From: Saprospirales bacterium | Lineage (GTDB): Bacteria; Bacteroidota; Bacteroidia; Chitinophagales; Saprospiraceae | Assembly: GCA_016719895.1 (NCBI GenBank) | Contig: JADJYG010000006.1 | Span: 62,001 to 126,000 of the forward strand | Reading direction: 5' to 3' | Length of the DNA: 64,000 nt | In this document: one piece after another, positions 35,328-43,889 of the stretch | Layout of the letters: every line of letters begins with the position of its first letter | Numbering within the stretch: position 1 is the first letter of the stretch | Position numbers and translations under genes: made by a program | The notes under the pieces: generated by a model | The model's input: only the letters and a program-made list of their open reading frames with translations | Told to the model about the DNA's origin: nothing | Databases searched by the model: none

Positions 35328-36563
35328 TCAATCGGGGCTGGCCGGCGGCGGCAATGGCCGTTGCACGTCGGTGGGCGCAAGCCGGTAGAGCCGGTTGTTC
35401 ACCTGCAACAGCAGGGAGTCCTGCGGCGCGGCGCGGAACAGGCGGATGTCGGGCGGGGGCATCCACTGGCCCGGCGGGCTTTCCAGTTCGAGTTCGGTAG
35501 CAGAAAGCGTATAGCGGGTGACGGATACTTTTGCTTCCTTGATGGTTACGTGCAGCGAGTCGGTGGCTGGCCGGGCGTCGCTGCCGCCGGACCGGATGGG
35601 GAGGCGTTGATCAAACACGGTGCGGCGTTCCCGCGCAGCGGCGGCCGGGTGTTCGCCGGGCTGCTGCCGGAGAAACAACCACCAGCCGCCGACTGCCAGC
35701 GCGGCAAAAGCAGCGGCGGCCAGCATCCAGCGGTAGGGCGGCAGCCGGAAGACGCGGGCGGATGATTCCGACGCTCCGATAGCCGAACGCGCCTGGTCGA
35801 GCAGGTCCCGGCGGGCGATACGGCTGAGGGCTGCGCGGATCTTTTTTTCCTCCTCCAGCAGGACGGCCGCCCTGGGGTCATCGCGGAGGAGCGAGGCCAC
35901 ACCCGGGCGTTCTTCAGGCGACAGTTCGTCGTCGAGAAACCGGCGCAAAATTTCCAGTATGGCAGCTTCGTCGCGATCCATGGAGGAGGAGATCAGATTT
36001 ACACAAGTTCGAATTTTTTCCAGACACGCATAAACGCGTTGTTTGGCTACGGCGGCAGAGGCAAATCCAAATAGTTCCTGTAAAAAGGGATAATCCGGTT
36101 TTTCCTGTAAAAAGCGTTTTTTTAGCAGGCCCCTGCATTCTTCCGGCAGATTATCCAGGCATCGTTTTACCTGCAGTTCGTAGGGGTCCGGCGGTGTGTT
36201 ATCCCATTTGGGGAGTTCAAATTCGGTATCGTCGATCGTAAAAAAACGCTCAATCCGTTTGGCTTCGTTTTGATTTTTCCGGAGTTGGTTGGCTAAAATT
36301 TTTTGCGCCACCCCGTACAGATACGTCGTCAGTTTGCCGCTCAGCCGGGTCAGGCGGCCGGTCCGCACGTTGTGGTACAGCGCCAGGAGCGTTTCCGCTT
36401 TAATATCTTCTATAAACGCGCTGTCGTGTATGCCGGCATCGGCTGCCAGCCGGTCGATAAACCGGAATCCACCGCCTGCTTTGATCAGCCGGGTAAATCC
36501 TTCCTGCGGGTTTTCCTTCAGTAAACGCAGCAAGGCATCGTCGTCATTGGGTATCCGGTTCAT
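35328..36563 (-). CDS. ECF-like sigma factor fused to a membrane anti-sigma-like domain
   Basis: One uninterrupted 411-residue frame from the ATG at 36561-36563. Residues 1-190 are an ECF-type sigma: helix bundle with ETLLALYHNVRTGRLTRLSGKLTTYLYGVAQKIL (region 2) and a region-4-like HTH (CLDNLPEECRGLLKKRF, SAAVAKQRVYACLEKIR). From Met195 on it resembles a separate anti-sigma: ILRRFLDDELSPEERPGVAS and LLRDDPRAAVLLEEEKKIR, a single TM segment about 278-298 (LAAAAFAALAVGGWWLFL), and a roughly 110-residue extracytoplasmic tail. The window's second locus (46.7-48.1 kb) encodes the equivalent parts as two genes. If expressed as read, the sigma is tethered to the membrane. An ancestral stop or overlap lost by mutation, or a sequence error, is the alternative. 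Confidence 0.8.
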   Translation of the reverse strand: MNRIPNDDDALLRLLKENPQEGFTRLIKAGGGFRFIDRLAADAGIHDSAFIEDIKAETLLALYHNVRTGRLTRLSGKLTTYLYGVAQKILANQLRKNQNEAKRIERFFTIDDTEFELPKWDNTPPDPYELQVKRCLDNLPEECRGLLKKRFLQEKPDYPFLQELFGFASAAVAKQRVYACLEKIRTCVNLISSSMDRDEAAILEILRRFLDDELSPEERPGVASLLRDDPRAAVLLEEEKKIRAALSRIARRDLLDQARSAIGASESSARVFRLPPYRWMLAAAAFAALAVGGWWLFLRQQPGEHPAAAARERRTVFDQRLPIRSGGSDARPATDSLHVTIKEAKVSVTRYTLSATELELESPPGQWMPPPDIRLFRAAPQDSLLLQVNNRLYRLAPTDVQRPLPPPASPD

Positions 36564-36636
36564 ATATTGCAGGTGAGCGGTGTTCGTCAACCCAAAAATC
36601 TGAAAAAAATCAAAAAGGTAGCGAAAAAGGTAAGGC

Positions 36637-37650
36637 TTACCAAATCCGTTCGTCGTGCAGGTATCCTTGCACATAATCGTCGATGCCTTCTTCCAGGCTG
36701 TAAAAAGGCGCGCTGTAGCCAGCCAGTGCGCGGAGTTTGCTCATGTCCGCCTGGGTGTAGTACTGATAGGTGTCGCGGATGTCGGCGGGCGTATCGATGA
36801 ACGAAATGTTGGGTTCCTTGCCCAGCGCCCGGAAGGTGGCGGTGGCGAGGTCGAGGAAGGTCCGGGCGTTGCCCGTGCCCAGGTTGTAGATAGCGCCGGG
36901 CGGCCGTTTTTCGAGGAAAAACAGCAAGACGTCCACCACGTCTTTTACGTAAATAAAATCGCGGCTTTGTTCGCCGTCTTTGAAATCGGACCGGTGCGAG
37001 CGGAACAGTTTCATGCCGCCGGTGGCTTTGATCTGGCGGGCGGTGTGAAAAATTACGGAGGCCATGCGGCCTTTGTGGTATTCGTTGGGGCCGTATACGT
37101 TGAAGAATTTGAAGCCCGCCCAGGGGAAACCCGCTTCGGCGGGCGGCGGGGCTACAGCGCCGGCCATCGCCGGCGGGGCGGCCAATTGCCGGAGTAGCCA
37201 AACGTCGAAATCCTGCTTGCTTTGGCCGTAGGGGTTGAGTGGGCGCAGGCCGGGGATGGTAGTGTGGTCGTCGGAGTAGCCTTGCTCGCCCAGGCCGTAG
37301 GTGGCGGCACTGCTGGCATAGAAAAACGGAATCTGGCGATCGCTGCAGGTATTCCACAGCGCCTTGCTGTAGTCGAGGTTGAGCTGATTGAAAATTTCGA
37401 CGCTGAGCTCGGTAGTATCGGTGCGAGTGCCGATGTGGAACACGACCTCGACGTCGCGGTAGTTTTTTTCCAGCCAGGCCGGGAAGCTGTCGCGGTGGAG
37501 TTTGTCCCGGAATGTTTTGCCTTCCAGGTTGCGCAATTTATCGGGCCGGCTGAATTCGTCGACGACCAGAATTTCGCGGTAGCCGGCTTGGTTGAGCCGG
37601 CGGACCAGGCAGGAACCGATGAAGCCGGCGGCGCCAGTGACTATGATCAT
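36637..37650 (-). CDS. hldD: ADP-L-glycero-D-manno-heptose 6-epimerase
   Basis: An SDR-fold epimerase making ADP-L-glycero-D-manno-heptose for LPS inner core. In its 337 residues: NADP motif TGAAGFIGS, YASSAATYG with the catalytic Ser/Thr, YGQSK (Tyr141/Lys145), and substrate-loop FFNVYGPNEYHKGRMASV. Residues about 156-175, an Ala/Pro/Gly-rich stretch after WLLRQ and before WAGFKFFNVYGP, have no counterpart in ordinary HldD proteins and are encoded by a palindromic GC-rich segment (see separate entry). A TAnnTTTG box lies 24 bp upstream. It is co-oriented with the sigma/anti-sigma gene downstream (73-bp gap). Confidence 0.93.
   Translation of the reverse strand: MIIVTGAAGFIGSCLVRRLNQAGYREILVVDEFSRPDKLRNLEGKTFRDKLHRDSFPAWLEKNYRDVEVVFHIGTRTDTTELSVEIFNQLNLDYSKALWNTCSDRQIPFFYASSAATYGLGEQGYSDDHTTIPGLRPLNPYGQSKQDFDVWLLRQLAAPPAMAGAVAPPPAEAGFPWAGFKFFNVYGPNEYHKGRMASVIFHTARQIKATGGMKLFRSHRSDFKDGEQSRDFIYVKDVVDVLLFFLEKRPPGAIYNLGTGNARTFLDLATATFRALGKEPNISFIDTPADIRDTYQYYTQADMSKLRALAGYSAPFYSLEEGIDDYVQGYLHDERIW
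37126..37185. repeat. In-frame GC-rich palindromic insertion inside hldD
   Basis: About 60 bp, a multiple of three, containing the hairpins CCCGC-TTCG-GCGGG and GCCGGC-CATC-GCCGGC. It interrupts the otherwise conserved spacing between WLLRQ and WAGFKFF. It behaves like a small palindromic element tolerated in a surface loop. Confidence 0.5.
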
Positions 37651-37673
37651 GAAGTAATAAGTGATGATTGATG

Positions 37674-37681
37674 CAAAACTA
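37674..37681 (-). promoter_or_regulatory. -7 box for hldD
   Basis: The complement reads TAGTTTTG, a TAnnTTTG match, 24 bp upstream of the hldD ATG and pointing to it. Confidence 0.5.
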
Positions 37682-37807
37682 CGGCCTTTTGACGCATGGG
37701 CTGCTGTTATCCTTTGATATTTTAACTCAAATTGAATGACTGAAATTTCTATTTTTTCACTACAACAGGTTATCTTTAGGTCCTTCGGTCACCAAAATCG
37801 ATTCCAT

Positions 37808-40800
37808 ATGCTCACCGCTTTAGTGCTTTGGTGCCTGCTGGTTTTTAACCCGGCCGCGCGGGCACAATGTTTTGTCAGTGGAAATCAAATTCGCCCTTCC
37901 TATTACAACGTAGTCGTTTGGATGGATGCCTCCTTCATCGCCAATTTCAACAACGATGCCCAGGCTGCCAAAACATACGCACAACCACAGATAAAAGCAG
38001 CCCTGGATGAGATGACAAATCTGTTTAACAATTATCACCTGGAATTCCGGCTGGTTTTCTTTCCGGTCAACTCGGTAGCGCCTCCGTATGCACAGTCTTC
38101 CCTGAATGCCTGGATACCCGTCATAAACGACGCTTTTCGAACAACCTATCCATGCGTCAATCAGGACTGTATTTTGGTTTTGAGCAACGCCTTCAGTACG
38201 GGCGGCGGTCATGGAAACAGCAATGTCGCTTTGATTTCCGGATTGGGTCTTTCGCCAACTTTGATCGCCCACGAAATCGGCCATAACCTTGGGCTTATTC
38301 ACCCCAACCCACCGACCATAAATTGTCCGCATGACTGCAATTTCTTCAGCACGTTCATGTGCGGTTCCGGAGCGATTACCTTTAATGCCTGCGATTATTT
38401 TGCAACTGGCCGATGTGAACTACGGTGTTTTTTACCGCCGGCCCAATCTGTAACCTGAATTGCCATTGCGACGACTGGGATGACGTTTACGAGGGCGAAT
38501 TGCCCGGGGATTTATGAACTCAGAATATTGGACAACGGGCAGGAAATGCTGATCGACCTGGCGCCAAACGAGGTCAAAACGTTCCATACCCAAATAGAAT
38601 ATAACCCCGATACGGGCGTGGACCCCTCGAACAATCTTCTGCCCAAAATTACCGCCCGTTTTAGTTTTGATTTAAACGGTCAGGGCATTCTCAAACAATC
38701 CGTAGTTGAGCCCAAAGCCGCTGTTCCGGTTTCGGGAACCGTCAACTTTTTTTCAAACGGCCAGCCGGTGTTGGCAACGGGCGATATTACGCTTTCGGGG
38801 TCGAGTTTTAATTTAGGTACCACACCGCTGATGTTGTTTAGTGAAGGTACGCAAATGACGGTGCCGAGCGGCGTCGTGGCATATAATGCCTACGGAAGTC
38901 AGCCAACCCTTGCCGGCTGCGCCACCATGTGGAAAAGCATCACCGTGCACAACGGCGGCACGCTCGACATCCAAAACACTACCATCCGCGACGCGCAGCA
39001 AGGGATTACGGCCTGGGGTACCCTGGTAGCCAGACACTGCAATTTCTACGACAATAATATCGCGGTGGTAGTCGGCCAACGCTATCCCCAGGGACAGGAA
39101 TATGCGCCGGATATCACCTTGCTGGGCAACCAGTACGGCGCCACTGCCGCCGGGCTGAAGCCGGCTTACACGAGGCAATCGCCGCTACCCCTCGGGAAAG
39201 GATTCGCCGGTATTTACCTGCGGAATTCAGGCGTGATCAATATGGATGAAGACCCCGCCACCGCTACCCTGAACCGGTTTTTCAACCTGAAGTACGGCAT
39301 TATTTCGAAAAGCACGGAACTGCGCGTAGGTGGGACGGTTTTTGAGGATATCGTCCGGACACCCAAGGGAGACGGGTATGCAATGTTTACAACCGCGGCT
39401 ACGGGCAAGGCTGTATATGCCGAAAATGGCCTGGTAGAAATAGCGAAGAACGGCAGCCAGCAGTTATCCTTCCTGAACTGCCATACCGGCGTGGAAACGG
39501 TGGGGGCCACGGCCTACGTGCGAAACGCCATGATGACGGGCATGACCAACGGGATCATCACGACCAACGGCAATTTTTCCACGCACGAGAACAATACCAT
39601 CCAGGCTGCCGACCGGGGCATCGAATTGCGGCGCGCGTCGCCCCTGTTTGCCGTGCCCGGCGCACCGCCTACGGTCGTCGGAGGCATCAAAGGCAATGTC
39701 ATCGCCATGGCGGGGCAACCCCGATGCCGTAGGCATTCACGCGGCCGGCAATACGATCACCGGAATCAATACCAACGGTGGGCTGAGCAGTCCGCCGCAA
39801 TTCACCAACGGCCTGATCGCCGACAACACCGTCAGTATGACCGACGGCGCCGTGGGCATCGGGCTGAGCAGCACCCGGAACCTGTCCGTATTCCACAATA
39901 CGGTCGACCTGGACAACAACTCCGGCAGCTGCCGGGGGATTTCCCTGAGCGCTGGCGAGATCAAACAGGTGGCTGCAACAACATCATTCATGGCGAATCG
40001 GGCGATCCACACGGGCATATACCTGCTGCATGCCAGCCTGCCGAAAGTCCGTTGCAACCTCGCGGCCGGCACACCGACGGGCGTACACGTTGCGGGCCTG
40101 CTGATCGGAAAGGCCAGGGCCGACGTGGCCGGCAATACCCTGCAGGATAACGCCACCGGCCTGTTGTACGGCCCGGACGCTATTTCAGGCCCTAGCTTGC
40201 ACCGGGGAACAGGTGGGGGGAGTAGTTCATTTGCTCAGCACCAGGGTATATTGGCTGTCGCGATCCAATCAATATACACTGTAGATGCGTCGGAAAACCC
40301 GGATTTTTTACCGGATGACTGGAATCCGTTTGACTGGATTGTTAACGTCTCAAACACAGGCGCTTCTTACGAGTGCCCCACTCCCGCCGGCAGCTGCCCG
40401 CAGGCGGCCGAGTTCGCCGGGGAGGAAACGGACCAGGCCCTGGACGAAACGATCGCCGGCGGCGACCTACCCGGCAGCGAATACCAGGCCGCCAACAATT
40501 GGCTGGCGCAGCGCCGGCTGCTCGAACGGATAGCTGACGAAGGCAATCCGTACCCCGGAAATACGATTATAACAGATTTTCTAACGGCCGCTCAGGGAAA
40601 CGGTTTGGCGGATTATGCGGAAGTACAAACGGCTATCCGGCAGGCCTTTACCCTGGCCCAGGCCGATCAGGATTCCCTGCTGGCATATGAAAACCAAATC
40701 CTGAATGGGCTGGACAGCCTCAAAACCCTGGAGGCGCAATTGTTCAGCCCCGGCGTAAGCCAGCAGGACAGCATTACGTGGTCGGAACAACGGCTGGCGC

Positions 40801-41423
40801 TCGTCGATGCGGTGTACCTGGCCGGGCTGGCGAAAACAACCCTGCTGCACCGGATCGATTCGATCCGCGCCCTGGATGCCGGCGACCTGCTGGAGCAGAA
40901 CAGCGACCTGCCCGACCTGGAAACGCCGTATGCGGCCAATGAAAAAGCCGTCAACGATATCCTGCTGCGCACGGTGGCCAGCGGGATATTCGCCTTTTCC
41001 GTACCGGATAGTACCGCGCTGGATTCCATAGCAGCCGGTTGTCCGTTGGCTGACGGAGAGGCGGTTTTGTGGGCGCGGGCGTTATTGGTTTTATCGCTCG
41101 AGGCGCCCCGGGTGTATGATGACGAAGCCACCTGCGGGGCAGAGCGTGCCCTGTCAGCGAAGGCGCCGAAAAACGACTACCTGTCGGTGTATCCCAATCC
41201 GGCTTCGGATCATTTGACAATCCGTTATGATCCCACGGAAAACGGAGATCAGCTGCTCCTCATTTTCAATAACCTAGGCCAACTGGTGCTGTCGGCCTGG
41301 CTTCCGGGCGATCAAGACAGGATAAAAATTGCCACAGGCAGATTGCCGGCCGGTATTTATTGGTATCATGTCGCCGGAGATCAGCAGGCTCCAGCATCCG
41401 GCGGGTTTATTATTCACCGTTAA
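37808..41423 (+). pseudogene. Frame-broken metzincin / beta-helix protein with T9SS type A sorting domain
   Basis: The ATG at 37808 begins a signal peptide (ALVLWCLLVFNPAARAQ). A metzincin-like domain follows with HEIGHNLGLIH and a Cys-rich Met-turn region. The frame stops at 38456-38458. The next open frame (from about 38480) encodes right-handed beta-helix repeats (ITVHNGGTLDIQNTTIRDA, GIYLRNSGVI). A further +1 shift at the GGGG run 39712-39715 (MAG to GNPDAVGIHAAGN) continues the beta-helix to a coiled region. The last frame ends in a type A sorting domain, LSVYPNPASDHLTIRYDP, closing at 41423. Around 38398-38509 the frame can be restored by dropping one base each from T4 (38398), T6 (38428) and G4 (38506), giving DYLQLADVNYGVFTAG and ELPGIYELRILDNG. 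Domain order is clear; intactness is not. Confidence 0.75.
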
Positions 41424-41494
41424 AACGGTTCGGTATTTACGTGGATGCCTGGGGCCTCGCCTGTGCCAGGCATCCTTCGCTGATTTATCCAACT

Positions 41495-43015
41495 ATGGAA
41501 AAACAAATCATCTTTATTCTGTTGATTAGCTGGTTGCCATTCCTTACCTGCGCTCAGAAACACGATTACATCTGGGTTACAGGCGATGACAATCAGACGT
41601 TTGATACTACGCATGGCGGCCTGTTGATTGATTTTCATCAAAATCCGGTAAAGGCCTACTATCATTACCGAAATCTTAATATGTTCGTTTGCAATGCGAG
41701 CATCTGTGACACTGCCGGGAACTTATTATTTTATACCAACGGTTGCGCCATTGCAGGGGCTGACGACAATATTTTGGAAAACGGAGACGATCTAAACCCA
41801 GGCTGGCCACATCAATTACATTGTATTAATTACAATGACGGGTATGCATCTGGGATACAAAGCGCGTTGTTTTTACCGTTACCGGAATCTGGTAATAAAT
41901 ATGTATTATTTCATAAAAGTTATATCATCACTAATAGCCCGGTTGATGTAATAATAGACCAGTTACTTTATTCTACAATTGATTATTCTGACAGCGCAGG
42001 TAAAGTGACTGAAAAGAACGTTGAACTGCTGCACGATACGCTGGCCTTTGGCGAACTCCTGGCGGTCAAACACGCGAACGGGAAAGACTGGTGGTTGTCA
42101 CCCCGCGCCGCAACAGCAACACGTTTTATGTCCCGAAATTCACCAAAGACGGTATTGTCGACACCCTCTGGCAAACCATAGGGATCAAAACCGAAACCGG
42201 CCGGCGAAGGGTACGGCCAACTGTGTTTTCGCCCGACGGCAGTAAAGTATACCGCACCAATCCCTTCAACCCCGTCATGGTGTATGACTTTGACCGGGAA
42301 GCCGGCGTTTTACCCATTTCGACACCATCGCTTCAAATACGGCAATCAACCGGTCATTGGAGAAATCGGCTGCGCGGTGTCGCCCAATGGACGATTTTTA
42401 TATTTAAGTTGTCGAAGGCTATTATATCAATTAGACCTTTGGGCGTCAGACATCAGTGCTTCCCAGCTGGTTGTGGCCGAGTGGGATGGTTTTGCTGACC
42501 CTTTGCCGACTATGTTTTGGCAATGCCAATTAGGTCCTGATTGTAAAATATATATACGGGCCGGGGGCGACACCCGCTATTTCCACGTGATCCACTACCC
42601 CGACGAGCCCGGCCTGGCTTGCCAGGTGGAGCAGCGTGGGCTGCCCCTGCCGACACCAAGCGGGGCCTCGATGCCGTCGTTTCCCAACTACCGCCTGGGT
42701 CCGGTGGATAACCCTGGCTTGCCCTGCTCGCCCGTGGTGAGTGTGGGAGCGCCGCCCTCGGGGGAGGTGGGGGTTTGGGTGTATCCCAATCCGGTGCGTA
42801 CGACATTGAAGATACTTGCCGGCCGGCGATGCGCCGGACCTGTGCGCCTGCGCCTGTTCGACCTGGCGGGCCGGCCGGTGCTGGAGCGAGTGTTCGATCC
42901 ATTGGAGGCCGTTACCGAAATAGATGTGCGGGAATTGGCTACCGGAGTCTATTTTTATGCATTGTGGAGCGAGGGGACGATGCAAGGTGTGGGGAAGGTA
43001 ATGAAGATAGAATAA
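41495..43015 (+). pseudogene. Frame-broken secreted beta-propeller protein with T9SS type A sorting domain
   Basis: The ATG at 41495 starts a signal peptide (MEKQIIFILLISWLPFLTCAQ). The product resembles the propeller region of the M43 proteins: GNLLFYTNGCAIAG, FLPLPESGNKYVLFHK, GKDWW, VFSPDGSKVYRTN, EIGCAVSPNGRFLYLSC, and CKIYIRAGGDTRYFHVIHYPD. It ends with a type A sorting domain (VYPNPVRTTLKIL, ATGVYFYALW). The frame changes twice. A base is missing near 42093 (WW to VVTPRRNSNTFYVPKF). One is extra in the T4 run 42308-42311 (DREAG to PFRHHRFKYGNQ). Corrected, it would be about 506 residues with no catalytic motif, probably a surface binding protein. Confidence 0.75.
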
Positions 43016-43022
43016 ACTGCCC

Positions 43023-43030
43023 TACTTTTG
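43023..43030 (+). promoter_or_regulatory. -7 box for lpxH
   Basis: TACTTTTG matches TAnnTTTG, followed by GCGCC, 40 bp upstream of the lpxH GTG start. It abuts copy B of the palindromic repeat. Confidence 0.5.
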
Positions 43031-43071
43031 CGCCGTCTACCCCCGAGGTCTCGGGGCAGGCTGTCCACCGT
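43026..43071. repeat. Copy B of the ~45-bp palindrome-containing repeat
   Basis: Contains CCCCGAGGTCTCGGGG and GTCCACCGT, collinear with copy A at 31040-31086. It forms the whole 5' leader of lpxH and supplies the first two bases of its GTG start codon. Confidence 0.8.
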
Positions 43072-43843
43072 GAAAAAAACATTTTTCGCTTCCGATTTCC
43101 ATCTCGGCGCCGATGCGCGCCTGTCCTCCCGCGACCGGGAGCGGCAGATTGTGCGCTGGCTCGATGCGATTGCTCCGGAGGCGGATGCGATTTACCTGGT
43201 TGGCGACCTGTTCGAGTTTTGGTTTGAGTACAAAACCGTCGTTCCCAAGGGATTCAACCGCTTTCTGGGCAAGCTGGCCGAACTGCGCGACAGCGGCCTG
43301 CCCATCCAGGTTTTTACCGGCAACCACGACCTGTGGATGTTCGGTTATTTCGAAGAAGAACTGGGCATACCCGTGCACCGCAAACCCTTGCAAATCGAAT
43401 TGCAGGGAAAACAATTTTTCATCGGTCACGGCGACGGCCTGGGTCCGGGCGACCGGGGCTATAAGCGCATGAAAAAAATATTTACTAACCCGGCCAACCA
43501 GTGGCTGTTTTGCTGGCTGCATCCCGACCTGGGCATGCGCTTGGCGGGTTTTTCTTCTCAAAAAAGCCGCGAGGCCATGCCGGAAGAAGAGCGCTCCTGG
43601 CTGGGCGAAGCGCGCGAATGGCTCGTGCAATACGCCCACCGAAAGATCGACCAGGGCGTCGAAGCGGACTATTTTATTTTCGGCCACCGGCATCTCGCCG
43701 TGGACTGGCTGTTGAAAAACGGCCGGAGCCGCTATGTCAATTTGGGCGACTGGATGTCGTTTTGCTCCTATGCGGTGTTCGACGGGACGGAACTCGAACT
43801 GCGGTTTTTCGAGCGGGAAGGAGAGGTATTGCGGAATTTTTAA
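43070..43843 (+). CDS. lpxH: UDP-2,3-diacylglucosamine diphosphatase
   Basis: A manganese-dependent calcineurin-like pyrophosphatase forming lipid X in lipid A synthesis at the inner membrane. The start is set at GTG 43070 because VKKTFFASDFHLG is the canonical N-terminus; the frame stays open upstream only through the repeat element. In its 257 residues, metallophosphoesterase motifs: SDFHLGAD, GDLFEFWFEY, GNHDLWM, GHGDGLGPGD, and FGHRHLAV. Length and spacing fit LpxH of Bacteroidota. It is convergent with the CHAT locus, with a shared terminator. A GTG start inside a dispersed repeat is unusual. Confidence 0.93.
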   Translation: MKKTFFASDFHLGADARLSSRDRERQIVRWLDAIAPEADAIYLVGDLFEFWFEYKTVVPKGFNRFLGKLAELRDSGLPIQVFTGNHDLWMFGYFEEELGIPVHRKPLQIELQGKQFFIGHGDGLGPGDRGYKRMKKIFTNPANQWLFCWLHPDLGMRLAGFSSQKSREAMPEEERSWLGEAREWLVQYAHRKIDQGVEADYFIFGHRHLAVDWLLKNGRSRYVNLGDWMSFCSYAVFDGTELELRFFEREGEVLRNF

Positions 43844-43887
43844 CCTGACAGGTGGAATTTTTTTTAAAAAATTCCACCTGTCAGGTT
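43842..43887. terminator. Bidirectional terminator between lpxH and the CHAT locus
   Basis: A perfect inverted repeat AACCTGACAGGTGGAA (43842-43857) / TTCCACCTGTCAGGTT (43872-43887), extended by T8/A6 in the loop and followed by T runs on both strands. It overlaps the lpxH stop codon and ends 2 bp before the leftward CHAT stop. Confidence 0.92.
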
Positions 43888-43889
43888 TT

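Noticed and set aside
37808..43015. Programmed ribosomal frameshifting as the cause of the frame changes
   Set aside because: Several shifts of both signs at ordinary homopolymers with no slippery heptamer plus pseudoknot seen; indels (real or from sequencing) explain them more simply.
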